From: Myxocyprinus asiaticus
Lineage: Eukaryota > Chordata > Actinopteri > Cypriniformes > Catostomidae
DNA: 64,000 nt
Direction: 5' to 3'
NCBI RefSeq assembly: GCF_019703515.2
Contig: NC_059388.1
Span: 4,677,979-4,741,978, forward strand
The notes below the pieces were generated by a model that had not been told where the DNA came from, ran no database searches, and saw nothing but the letters and a program-made list of their open reading frames with translations. Of the stretch, positions 41,663 to 52,248 are shown in pieces (position 1 is the stretch's first letter; each line of letters opens with the position of its first letter). A program made the position numbers and the translations under genes.

Positions 41663-41975
41663 CCACTTTATATTAGTTGTCTACTATGCACTTACACATT
41701 TGATACAATGTACTTTTGTGTTGTTGCATTGTTCTTACATTTAAAGTATCTGCATTTAATTACATCTGTAGTTACATTGTTAACCTTACCACTAACACTA
41801 AACCTAACCCTAACCAAGTCCTTACCCTAAACCCTAACCCCTAAACCTACCCCTACTCCTTAACCTACCCATATCTCAACCTAAGTAGCAGCAAATGTGA
41901 ATCTTGCAAACATTATTCAAAAAAACATGTTGCACAACTGCATACCTTGTTGACATATTAACACTTTATAATAAG
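41663..41975. mobile_element. Short MITE with CCTAACCCTAAAC core
   Basis: Ends CACTTTATATTAG and the near-inverse TAACACTTTATAATAAG flank about 290 bp. The centre (41785-41880) consists of AACCCTAACC/TACCCTAAACC-type phrases. The pattern resembles a common teleost MITE whose core mimics telomere sequence. Confidence 0.6.
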
Positions 41976-42035
41976 ACCATCAAGCAGCTGCAGAACTTTG
42001 AGTCGATAATCACCAAAATTATATATACCAGTAGA

Positions 42036-42840
42036 CAGGGTTGGGAGGTTTACTTTTGAAATTTATTCCACTACAGTTTTCAGAATACATGCTGTAAAAT
42101 GTAATTTGTAATGTATTCCGTTAGATTACTCAAGGTCAGTTACGTATTCTAAATACTTTGGATTACTTCTTCAGCACTGGTAGATTTTTTTCACTTGTTT
42201 AGACTGTAAAAATTCTGCCAGTACAGTAAGACAAAATACACGTTAAAAATACATTCTCTGAAAAACCTAAATATCTTATGTTGTTTCTAAATCAAACTAA
42301 ATCAAATTGATCTTGTTTTAAGGATTTTTTGATATTTTTAAAGGAAAACAATACAAAATTATTATCAAGAATATGATTTTTGCCCTAATATCAAAGGTCT
42401 TACTAGAAAAAAAGAAATTATGATCCAATGTGAATTTTCTTGTTAAAAAAATATGATCGTGCCTGGTAACGTGCATGTAAAATGGCTAGAAATAGCATTT
42501 TAGCTTAGCGTAAAGCTGACAATTTACACAAGGTTTATTTCTATTTCTTCTGCTCCAAACTTACTTCTCTGTCTGCTCGTATGAATGTAAAACATCATAA
42601 GAAAGTGTTTCACCATGTTCATGTTCAAATGCACTTTGGATCGCATCATATAATGTGTATAAATTTGAAAGGAAATTGAAACAAATGACAATAAAATGCA
42701 AAGTAATCTCTTTAGTAATCAAAATACTTTTTGAATGTAACTGTATTCTAATTACCAATGATTTAAATTGTAACTGTAGTGGAATACAGTTACTTATATT
42801 TTGTATTTTAAATATGTAATCCCGTTACATGTATTCCGTT
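42036..42840. mobile_element. CAGGGTTGG-type MITE, copy B, right end lost
   Basis: Starts CAGGGTTGGGAGGTTTACTT and is collinear with copy A until GTATTCCGTT at 42840. The last 15 or so bases, which would include CCAACCCTG, are replaced by the terminus of the DIRS-type element. Confidence 0.85.
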
Positions 42841-43015
42841 CCCTGTCTGTCACTCACTCGACGTTGTGTCGATGCAGTGACACTAGGGGTTCACTCTTGA
42901 GAGCCCCAATCACCTTTGCTTTATTCAGAAAAGGCCAATGAATATTGGTGAGTGGAATTTATATCCAGACACACGGGTATAAAGGGGATGGCGTGCACCA
43001 CTCATTCAGACTTGC
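42839..43015 (+). repeat. DIRS terminal repeat, left copy with promoter-like region
   Basis: Carries ACGTTGTGTCGATGCAGTGA, AGGGGTTC, a GGCCAATG box near 42929 and GGGTATAAAGGGGATGG at 42976-42993. A CCAAT-like and a TATA-like element in order before a CACTCATTCAGACTTG initiator zone suggest a Pol II promoter. The same layout is repeated at 44040-44195 and, inverted, at 46080-46262. Confidence 0.75.
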
Positions 43016-43224
43016 TCTTCGGAGCCGAGCACGTGTGTTTGTCCCGTCAACTTGCTATCTGCTGCTGGAATTAGGGCGCATATCAGCGATCACCCTCACT
43101 TGGTTGAGTGTTGTGCTTCCCCTGGGCGCTTCGGCGGCTGAGTCCACAGGTGTAAAAAGAGTATATTCAAAAGAGTATATTTTCCCTAAAAGAGCTCGTA
43201 CAAACGATTGGCGTCTTTTTAAAG

Positions 43225-44030
43225 ATGTCCTATTGCCTTTGTGCTAATGGGTGTGGCCATTATCTCTCCCCACCGGATGGCAACGAAATCTGTCACGAGT
43301 ACTTGGGTCGCCAGCATGCCGAGGCATCTTTTGTGGAGGGCTCATGTTCTCACTGTGAGAACTTGCCCATGAGAACATTGCGGTCGCGTCTCTCTTCCTT
43401 CTTTGTGAAGCAGAGAGCCACCGCGGCTGCTTCTCAACCCGGTCCGTCCAGGGTTGAATCTCAGGCTGTTGAGTCGGCGAGCACCGCAGGCGATCTGGAT
43501 GTGGATATGGGAGCGTTTCCGCCGGCTCAGTCCCCGCGGTCCTCCCATCCTCCAGCACGCTCGTTCTGCACGGTAGAGGCGGATTTTAATGTCTCGTTCA
43601 GAGCTCGCGACGAGGATGAGTTATCGGTCACAGCATCAGAAGCGGACGAATCTTCTGAGCTCCCGCTCTCGGGCGGTAGAGCTCAGGATGAGGCGGACGC
43701 TGAGTTGGCAGCCGTGCTTGCCCGGGTGGCTGCAAACATTGGGCTTGAGTGGAACCTTCTGCCCTACCCTGAGCATTCACAGCTGGATGATTGGTTTCTG
43801 GGTTCAGAGCGTGACTCACAGCCACGCCCCACCCTGGTGCCCTTCTTCCCAGAAGTGCACAAGGAGCTCACGAAGTCGTGGAAGGGGCCTTTCTCTGCCT
43901 GTACACGCTTTGCGGCTAAGGGATATGTTGAGCTTCCCCAGGTAAAGCGCGCTGTGGCAGTGCATTTATGCCCGCAGGGTGCAGCCACCTGGAGGAACCG
44001 ACCAAGGCTTCCTTCCAAGGCATGTAAGAC
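43225..44030 (+). pseudogene. DIRS gag-like ORF, 3'-truncated
   Basis: The frame from ATG 43225 encodes a cysteine/histidine-rich N terminus (SYCLCANGCGHYLSPPDGNE followed by GSCSHCENLPMRTLRSRL). A Ser/Pro/acidic middle comes next. The conserved gag zone is LDDWFLGSERDSQPRPTLVP, FFPEVHKELTKSWKGPFSA and KRAVAVHLCPQGAATWRNRP. At LPSKACK near 44030 it runs into a second terminal repeat, so the ORF's last 40 or so codons (to 44157) are not gag. The capsid-like role is inferred from fish DIRS elements. Confidence 0.78.
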
Positions 44031-44037
44031 TTTGTGT

Positions 44038-44370
44038 CGATGTAGTGACACTAGGGGTCGCTCTTGGGAGCCCAAAACACCTCTGATCTTTGAAAAAAGG
44101 CCAATGGGAATTGGCGAGTGGAATTTGCATGCCACTCCCCTGGACATACAGGTATAAAAGGAGCTGGCTTGCAACCACTCATTCAGGTTTTGCGCTGAGG
44201 AGCCAAGACAGGGTCCTGGCCATTTCAGTGGGTAGTTCAGTGTTGTGGCAAGAGGGACACAATGTCTCGTTCACTCCATCAGGGAACAGAGGTTACGACA
44301 GTAACCAAGATGTTCCCTATCTGTCACTAACTCGACATTGTGTCGATGTAGTGACACTAGGGGTCCCTAT
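44038..44370 (+). repeat. Two further DIRS terminal-repeat copies
   Basis: TGTCGATGTAGTGACACTAG occurs at about 44036 and 44342. The first is followed by the promoter-like zone (GGCCAATGGG, GGTATAAAAGG at 44150-44161). The second is preceded by GTTCCCTATCTGTCACTAAC, that is, a complete outer end. The 44310 end marks where the minus-strand partial element begins. Confidence 0.75.
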
Positions 44371-44379
44371 ATGAAACGC

Positions 44380-45060
44380 CACAACTAGCTGAACTGTGTT
44401 ACGTGGATTGGCAGTGCAGGTGCACGTAACCTCCCCCAACGCTCCACGAGCGTCATACGGTCCCCTGCACCTCGGGGACAAGCCGACTTTCCAAAATGGG
44501 GACAGGCTGCACCAGCCGTGGCCTCTTCTCTTCTTTTTTCTCCCCAAAAACTGGAAATCGTTCAGCTGGGGCCATAAGTGTACACGTCTGGGGGGGTGGG
44601 GTGTCCTTTCCCAAGGGGAGGTAATTGTGTGGAAATATGTCACATGGACTTACCGACCAGCAGTATCGCATGTGGAGGAAGTCCCCGTGGTAGGTCCTAC
44701 CCGGAGCTCTACAAACACGGCAACCGGTGGCAGAAGTAACTCTGCCCAAGGAAGACGCAGGTTTACCAATGGGAAAACTGTACTGCGGCAGATACATCAC
44801 ACGGGGTTACTCACGGGAAACCAGCGCATGTGGAGCACCTACCCCAGTACAAGGCCTACTAGTTCACGTACTGGGCCGGCATCGAATTTCTCCGCCGAAT
44901 TCGCCTGCCACAGGGCTAAGGAGGAAGGACATCTAGGGTCCAATGTCTCGTGAACTCGGCTGGGGGGAAAAAAGCACACCTCTTCCCCTCCAGGAGGGGA
45001 AAGGTGCTGTATGCAAGCAGTGCACCCAGCCAGTTGCCCCGCATACTTACCTGTTCTTAC
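44380..45060 (-). other. DIRS 3' non-coding region
   Basis: GC-rich sequence between a terminal repeat and the recombinase relic. Translations are open in several frames but show no domain. By position it should be the part downstream of the recombinase gene, including the internal complementary region of the element. Confidence 0.4.
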
Positions 45061-45484
45061 CTGACAACACACGGGACGAAACTGGCTCAACCCGGAGATT
45101 GTAGAATCTTGCGAAGGTATTGGGTGTTGCCCAGCCCACTGCTCTACAGATGTCTGCTAAAGAGGCACCATTGGTCAGGGTCCAGGAGGCCGCCACACTC
45201 CTGGTGGAGTGTGCTCAAAGCCCCAAGGGGGGCGGCACGTCCTGGGCCTGGTATGCCAAAGCGATGGCGTCAATGACCCAGTGGGTGATCCTCTGTTTGT
45301 AGACAGCCCTCCCTTTCCACTGTCCTCCGAAACAGACAAAGAGCTGCTCTGAGCATTTAAAGCTCTGCATGCGATCCAAGTAGATGTGCAAAGCATGCAC
45401 CGGACACAGCAATGACAAGGCTGGGTCTGCCTCCTCCCGGGGAACTGCTTGCAGGCTCACCACCTGATCCATTGCACATGGCAC
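45060..45484 (-). pseudogene. DIRS tyrosine recombinase C-terminal relic
   Basis: The minus strand reads LCPVHALHIYLDRMQSFKCS, EQLFVCFGGQWKGRAVYKQR and THWVIDAIALAYQAQ, then a degenerate EHTPPGVWRPPGP. Other DIRS recombinases have an RAHSTRG-type box there with the catalytic arginine. The downstream WA..TP..FARFYNLRVEPVSS-like stretch with the catalytic tyrosine region is in another frame near 45070-45130. The N-terminal half is absent. Loss of the HxxR box and the frameshift make it inactive. The intact enzyme would integrate circular element DNA. Confidence 0.75.
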
Positions 45485-45539
45485 ACCAGCCTCGCTTGGA
45501 GGTATCTGTCATAACAACGAAGCGCCTGGACACTTGCAC

Positions 45540-46013
45540 TAAGAGGACCCCTGCACGCAGAAATGCGCCCGCAGCTCTTTCAGTGCCTTGGCCTGGTGCA
45601 CTTGCAGGAGGACCATGGCGTGCAGGGTGGAGGCGGCCTGTCCAGTGGCATTGCAAGCTTTGGTCGCCAATGATAACGTGGACTTACAGGTCTTGGATGG
45701 GAGTCTCGGGAGATTCTGCCAGGTGGCGGCGTTATGCGGGCACAGGTGCACCGCAACTGCCTTGTCCACCTGAGGAATCGCCGTGTACCCCCTGGCCGCC
45801 CCACCATCGAGGGTAGTGAGAGCGGAGAGGCTCAGAGGTTGGGTCCGGGCGGTAAAAGGTGCCTGCCATAACTTCGTGAGCTCCTCGTGCACCTCTGGGA
45901 AGAATGGAACCGGGGCGGGGCATGGCCGTGAGCGCGCTCTGAGCCCAGGAACCAATCATCAAGCCGAGAGGGCACAGGGCAGGGTGGAGGGTTCCACTCA
46001 AGCCCAACCACAC
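45540..46013 (-). pseudogene. DIRS gag fragment, second copy on the minus strand
   Basis: ORFs at 45732-46013 and 45539-45955 carry LDDWFLGSERAHG and VPFFPEVHEELTKLWQAPFT. They continue with DKAVAVHLCPHNAATWQNLP and the SLATKACNATGQAASTLHAM VLLQV helix that the first copy lacks. It joins straight to the recombinase relic. The rest of gag and all of pol are therefore deleted between them. Confidence 0.8.
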
Positions 46014-46079
46014 CCGAAGGTGTGGATTGATGTGAATTCATCAATGAATGAATTCAATGAATGAACACCGCTCGGCTCC

Positions 46080-46269
46080 AAAGAAAAAATCTGAATGAGT
46101 GGTTGCGAGCCAGCTCCTTTTATACCCATATGTCCGGGGAGTGGCATGCAAATTCCATTTGCCAATGCCCATTGGCCTTTCCTCAAAGATCAGAGGTGTT
46201 TGGGGCTCCCAAGAATGACCCCTAGTGTCACTACATCGACACAACGTTGAGTGAGTGACAGACAGGGAA
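46080..46269 (-). repeat. DIRS terminal repeat, right inverted copy
   Basis: Reverse complement of 42839-43010: CCTTTTATACCCATATG (TATA-like), GCCCATTGGCC (CCAAT-like) and TAGTGTCACTACATCGACAC in inverted order, ending GACAGACAGGGAA. Confidence 0.85.
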
Positions 46270-46339
46270 GAGGCTATAGCTGGGGGTTAGTGGTAGGAAT
46301 AGTTTTGGGCTATGATTGTTACGACTACTACGACTACTA

Positions 46340-46432
46340 TGTTGCTCGGAACTGCACCCAAGAATTTCACACACTATTGCACTTGTGTATATGGTTGTGT
46401 GACGATAAAAGTGATTTGATTAGATGTGGAAT
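46340..46432 (+). mobile_element. Short LINE 3' end
   Basis: CCAAGAATTTCACACACTAT through GTGACGATAAAAGTGATTTG is the usual 3' end of a CR1/L2-type fish LINE with a GATT tail. Confidence 0.55.
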
Positions 46433-47878
46433 GTTGTTCCATTACCAACATAGCCTGTTGAAACAGGTACATGTCCTACTTGGCAAAATCAAATCTCACT
46501 GGCCAAAAACAACCATGTGACTTGGAAGCTGCCAAGGCGGCAAAGAAGGCAGAATTCACTTGGGGCTAAAGCACTAATACTGTTTTCTCCTTGCACTGGG
46601 AAGCAACCCAACATTCCATCACTGCCTGAATTAAGACCTTCAGATATCCAGTTATTTCTAAAGAACCTACATGCACTTAAAGTTCTGTATCACACTGATT
46701 TCTCACATTTTGTTTTTGCCACTTTAATAAATGTCTCTCTTTCACTTTCACTTTCACTTTCTCACTTTCGCTGAACTGTGTTTACGGTACAGATATTAGC
46801 ACAGAACTCTAACTTAGAACTCTATCTCCTGAGTTATGAAAACTGTTTTGTTCAAGGCTGGAGGATACAGCAACTCAGCAAACTCACAATTAATTTGAGA
46901 TACCCAGGAATAGCCAGTAAAGATTACAGTTACAATTACAGTATAATTTGCTAAATGTACAATATTCCAATGGCAGTGCTTCTGCTGCTGCACTGCCACT
47001 ATAATTTTACAGGAAATGTTGTACAGTATTCCATGGATCGCAGAAGCGGGTGGGCTGCCCATGCCCGGGTTACTTTTGAAGTCTGATAAAATATGAAATA
47101 CATAAAACTTTAAAAAAAAAAATAAATAAATACAAAATTATGAAATTGCTGATGATTTATTATATTTTTGAAAAGTGCTACTGCAGTAATTGTAGTTTTT
47201 AGGCAGTATATAAATATAGATATATATTGGGTTAGGGAGTAACAGAATACAAAACTGGATTCCATATTTAAAATACAAAAATATTAGTAATTGTATTCCA
47301 CTACAGTTACAATTTAAATCATTGTTAATCAGAATACAGTTACATTCAAAAGGTATTTTGATTACTGAAGAGATTACTTTGCATTTTACTGTCATTTGTT
47401 TCATTTAATGTTTAGACAATTCAGTTGGAAAACATTTAGCCATATAAATGATGCGATCCGAGGAGCGTTTGAACAGCAGTGAAACACTTTCTTATGATGT
47501 GTTACATCAGGTAGCTGTTAGCTACATCATGTTTCTACAGCTTGACAAAAAACAGAAGAATGAAACATAAATCCAATAAATACACGATTACATGTCTTGA
47601 CAAGGTTTTTTATGCGGTTAGGGTATTTTTACAAGAAATGCTAACCAATGTAGCCTTTAACATAATATAGAAATCTACAGATAATATATTTTCTGCCTCA
47701 TTCTATGAACAGAATCCACGTACAATCAGAAAAAGACACTCTGTGTAAATTGTCATGTGAACATTTAGCTTTATGCTAAACTAAAATGCTATTTCTTGCC
47801 TTAACATTCATCTGTTACTAGGCGTGATTATTATGTTGGCTTGAAAAAGCCAACATACTGTTCCACTACGTAAGTCTA

Positions 47879-47885
47879 TTATTAC

Positions 47886-47922
<37 letters not shown>
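47879..47922. repeat. (ATT)n microsatellite
   Basis: About 14 ATT/TTA units just inside the left end of the TATGTTGGC element. Confidence 0.95.
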
Positions 47923-47929
47923 TGAGAAA

Positions 47930-49690
47930 GCCTTGATAAGTATCACTCTGGTAACTGCCTAACAACTACATGGGGTTACCCTAGCAACCAAGTAACAAAT
48001 CACACATCTCCGCACCAGAACATCGTAGAGATTTCCGGGTTGACTTATTTCACTCAGGATAGCAAGGAGCCTTGATAAGTATCACCCTGGTAACTGCCTA
48101 GCAACCAGATGGGGTTACCCTAGCAACCAAGTAACAAATCACATATCTCTGCACCAGAAAATCATAGAGACTTCCAGGTTGACTTATTTCACTGGGGAGT
48201 AAAACGGGCCCAAATATGCCCCATAGGCATACTATGGCAAGGGTCTCACCCATGAAAACAACTGTTTTTTCCCTACTATGACAAGACACTTTATTTTGTG
48301 GGATCATATCTCCCAAACAAAATGTCGTAGAGATATGGGGGTGGGCTCATTTCACTCGGGCTACCAATCGGTCTTTAAGTATCACCTTGGAAATGGTGTA
48401 GCCATGCCCTAGCAACCATTTACGGCACCCTAGCAACCAAACACCATTGACTTCCATTCAAAATCAGTAAGATGGGTAACTCAGGATCAGAATGTCGCAG
48501 AGACTTCCGGGTTGACTTATTTCACTCAGGATAGAAAGGAGACATGTTAAGTATCACCTTGGTAACTTCCTAGCAACCACATGGACTTACCCTAGCAACC
48601 AAGTAACAAATCATATATCTCTGCACCAGAACATCGTAGAGACTTCCGGGTTGACTTATTTCACTCAGGATAGCAAGGAGCCTCATTAAGTATCACTCTG
48701 GTAACTACCCTAGCAACCAAGTAACAAATCACATATCTCTGCTCCAGAACATCATAGAGACTTCCAGGTTGACTTATTTCACTCAGGAGCAAGAAGCCTT
48801 ATTAAGCATCACTCTGGTAACTGCCTAGCAATCAGATGGGGTTACCCTAGCAACCAAGTAACAAAACACATATCTCTGCACCAGAAAATCGTAGAGACTT
48901 CCGGGTTGACTTATTTCACTCAGGATAGCAAGGAGTCATGTTAAGTATCACCTTGGTAAGTGCCTAGCAACGATATGGGGTTACCCTAGCAACCAAGTAA
49001 AAAATCACAAATCTCTGTACCAGAACATCGTAAAGACTTCCGGTTTTGTTCAATTGACTCAGGATAGGAAGAAACCTTTTGAGTATCACCTCGGTAACTG
49101 CCTAGAAACCAGATGGGGTTACCCTAGCAACCAAGTAAGAAATCTCATATTTCTGCAAAAGAACATCATAGAGATTTTGGGTTTCTTTCATTTAACTCAG
49201 GGTAGCAAGGAGCCTTTTGAGTATCATCCTGGTAACTGCCTAGCAACCAGATGGGGTTACACTAACAACCAAGTAACAAATCATACATCTCTGCACCAGA
49301 ACATAATAGAGACTTCGGGTTTCTTTCATTTAACTCAGGGTAGCAAGGAGCCTTTTGAGTATCACCTTGGTAACTGCCTAGCAACCAGATGGGGTTACCC
49401 TTGCAACCACATAACAAATCACATATCTCTGCACCAGAACATCGTAGAGACTTCCGGTTTCATTCATTTGATTCAGGCTAGCAAGGAGTCTGTTGAGTAT
49501 CACCTTGGTAACTGCCTAGAAACAATATGGGGTTACCCTAGCAATCAAATAACAAATCATGTATCTCTGCACCAGAACATTGTAGAGACTTCTGGTTTTG
49601 TTCATTTGAATCAAGTAGCAAGGAGCCTTTTGTGTACCACCTTGGTCACTGCCTTGCATCCAGATGGGGTTACTCTAGCAACCAATTTGC
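47930..49690. repeat. 138-bp tandem array, about 12 units, X-box-like palindrome in each
   Basis: TATCACCTTGGTAACTGCCT recurs at about 47941, 48080, 48376, 48550, 48688, 48807, 48946, 49083, 49221, 49360, 49498 and 49636. Each unit contains GGGGTTACCCTAGCAACCAA and CAGAACATCGTAGAGACTTC. GTTACCCTAGCAAC fits the RFX X-box consensus exactly at 47975, 48114, 48841, 48980 and 49118; other units carry one-base variants. Because 138 is divisible by three, a 220-codon ORF (49054-49716) reads through four or five units as 46-residue repeats. Confidence 0.9.
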
Positions 49691-50309
49691 CATTTAGAAA
49701 AACAAGGAAGGGTTAGGGTTGCATAGGACTTCTTTCAGCTGGCTGTCTATCTGTATGATGTTCCTTCTGTCTGTCTCATTGTAAGACCTTCAAACTTCCA
49801 ACTATTCCAACTATTTTAAACTTTCAGACAAGGCTTTGTCAAGCCAACATAAAGTTTGTCTTCAAACTCATTATTGTATTATGAATTCTATGACAAAAAT
49901 GCACGTTGGAGTGCAAAATTTTTTCTCTAGTAAGATCTTCTAATATTAGGGCAAAGATGTACTGCAAACATCTTATTCTTAATGATAATTAAATCTTGTT
50001 TTTCTGTAAAAATATCTAAAAATCCTTAAAACAAGATACATTTACTTGAGTAGCAAAACTGCATAAGATATTTAGGCTGTTTCAGAGAATGTTTTTTTTT
50101 AATATAAGTGTATTTTCTTTATTTACTTGTTTATAGTAAAAAAAAGAAATAAAAAAATTGCCAGTGCTGAAGAAGTAATCCAAAGTATTAAGATTACGTT
50201 AATGACCTTGAGTAATCTAACGGAACACATTACAAATTACATTTTACAGTATGTATTCTGTAATCTGTAGTGAAATACTTTTTAAAAGTATCCTTCGCAA
50301 CCCTGGATA

Positions 50310-50880
50310 TACTATACACAAGTTTTTAAAGCAATACAGCATCATTTCTGATGCAGTCCACACTGATTAAAAATGAAAGCACGCATTTTTCTAAAGACTG
50401 CCTCAGGGTGCTGCCTACCTTGAGTGATGGTCTACCTTTACAATTGTCATGTGTGACTAATTTTGTGAGCACAATATGAAGAGTCATCAGCCGTTTCCAG
50501 ACTACTTCAAGAGTAAGCAGACAAGAGGCATTGTTCCCACAAATTCATTGCTCAGTTTTGGAGGATGCCAGCACATCAGAGGCCCGCCTGGTTTCTCCCC
50601 CTCAGGTGCTCCCCTCCATTTCCACTCTCTTTACATCCAGCACAGCCACTTTTCAAGAGAATGCTGCAGGAATCTTGCAAGCTAATCAACCAATAATAAA
50701 GGTAATGTCGTTGTCTTTAATGAAATTGAGGAAAACTCAAGTCTCCATGATCTCCTCTCACGCTCTTTGTTGTGAGGACAGATGTGATGTAAATTTTGTC
50801 ATGAGACTACATTTTTTGTGTTAATACCTTTTTTCATGACAAAAAGTGTTCCCAAACAATTTTTGTTTTTTACAACATTT
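50310..50880. other. Gene-free DNA
   Basis: No exon, RNA gene or element end recognised. Short opposing ORFs at 50476-50824 have no motif. Confidence 0.4.
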
Positions 50881-50929
50881 TACGTATTGACAACATGCAT
50901 TATTCAGAGAGTTTCGCTTACTGCCCCCT

Positions 50930-51035
50930 GGAGAAAACAGATGGTACTCCAAGCTTGAATTGCTCAGATATAAGGAACATTCCTTATTATGGTCCGGGGA
51001 CATGATTTATAGTGCAAAAAAACTTTAACGCATTG

Positions 51036-51083
<48 letters not shown>

Positions 51084-51115
51084 TATTTTATTTTTTTTGT
51101 ATAATCGACAGCTCT
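50930..51115. repeat. Interspersed repeat ending GACAGCTCT, with (ATT)n
   Basis: Shares TGGTACTCCAAGCTTGAATT and the terminal zone with 33400-33570. An (ATT)n run of about 50 bp at 51036-51083 lies near its end. Confidence 0.65.
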
Positions 51116-51119
51116 ATTA

Positions 51120-52120
51120 AAAACATTGATGAACAATTAAAATGCTTTCTATTACTTTTACAGTCAGGGTTTTTCCTTTTGGCAGCTGCCAAAGCTAAAT
51201 TTTGGGTCGCCAACGCAAATTCAATGATAATTAACTTGTGTTCGGTGCTTCTCATCTGAAAAGCCTGAGAGAAGCCTGGTTTCACTTGAGTGTCATGTGA
51301 GCTACACAGTGATTAGCAAACAGGAGAGAGACACAAGCGAGTGGGAATTTAAGGAAAGAGACGAGATAGTCCAAGTGTGGCATAATGACATAATTCATGG
51401 GATTTTGTACCTGTTCAGGTGACATTGCTAGAAGATTGCAAGATGGCAGTGTCTGTTGTGTTCTTCATATTGCAATGGCAGAATAAAAAGAAAAGGGCAA
51501 GAAACAGCAAAACAGCACATTAACAACTGATGATTGTAGCGCAACTTCATCACATAATTAATTACTTTCATAGTTGTATCCGGATAATGAAAACACATTT
51601 GCATTTACACATTCTTTAGATGTGGTCAGAATCCATCCCTGAACACTTCCGAATGTGGTTTCAGTGATCCAACCAAGATCCGATCACAATGTGTCTTGGG
51701 TGCATTTACACCTGTCATGTGTTCAAGTGCTATCAGATAGCGATCCAATCACCAAAAATGCATGTTAATGCAAAGTGTAAATGGAGCCTCTGTGTCTCCA
51801 GTTTCTCTTCATTTATCTTCATTGCTGTCTAGGAGAAACAGATGTTCAAGAGATCTAATTTGTAATTTTACTTCCTAATAGGTTTTCATAATTTTTCAGT
51901 TACTGTTAAGCTACATTACACACCTGTCCAACTAAAGACATTAATAGGCACACATCTGCTTCAGTTTCACAGCTTTCATTTCTGCCTTGACTCTTGAATT
52001 GTAATCAGTAATGACTGAAGTAGAAAAAAACACAACCTGTGTCTAATTGCCAAAGCAGAGTCTGACGTACCAATTTTAATAATCTATCATTAATTAAATT
52101 AATCATAAACAAACAGGAAC
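51120..52120. other. Gene-free AT-rich DNA
   Basis: Nothing with splice-site context or protein similarity was recognised. Confidence 0.4.
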
Positions 52121-52127
52121 AAATATA

Positions 52128-52129
52128 TG

Positions 52130-52195
<66 letters not shown>
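52128..52195. repeat. (TA)n microsatellite
   Basis: About 34 TA units with single G interruptions, followed by ATAGATAG. Confidence 0.95.
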
Positions 52196-52197
<2 letters not shown>

Positions 52198-52248
52198 TAG
52201 ATATTATTATTTTTATTTTATTTTTTCATTCACCCAAAAATTCTCCTC

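Larger units (their letters stand above)
42839..46269. mobile_element. Rearranged DIRS-type tyrosine-recombinase retroelement
   Basis: The outer ends are inverted repeats: TTCCCTGTCTGTCACTCACT at 42839 and AGTGAGTGACAGACAGGGAA ending at 46269. Further copies of the same terminal sequence (TCGATGTAGTGACACTAGGGG) occur at about 44038-44060 and 44342-44362 in direct orientation. Gag relics lie on both strands (43225-44030 plus, 45540-46013 minus), with a tyrosine recombinase relic on the minus strand at 45060-45484. No reverse transcriptase/RNase H remains. DIRS elements insert through a circle and recombinase without target duplications, which fits their absence here. Confidence 0.82.
47832..49852. 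mobile_element. Element with TATGTTGGCTTG termini carrying a 138-bp tandem array
   Basis: The left end TATGTTGGCTTGAAAAAGCC is the inverse of the right end GGCTTTGTCAAGCCAACATA, with one or two mismatches. Between them are an (ATT)n run and about 12 units of 138-139 bp. No transposase is seen, so it would be non-autonomous. Confidence 0.75.
47227..50305. mobile_element. CAGGGTTGG-type MITE, copy C, with large insertion
   Basis: Inverted relative to copies A and B. It starts GGGTTAGGGAGTAACAGAAT at 47229 and ends AAAAGTATCCTTCGCAACCCTG at 50305. Blocks such as CTAAAATGCTATTTCTTGCC and TTGCATTTTACTGTCATTTG match the other copies. A second element occupies 47832-49852. Confidence 0.8.

Noticed and set aside
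49054..49716. 220-codon plus-strand ORF as a real repeat protein
   Set aside because: It is read through 138-bp satellite units whose period is a multiple of three. The frame is open only where units lack indels, and other units in the same array contain stops or shifts.
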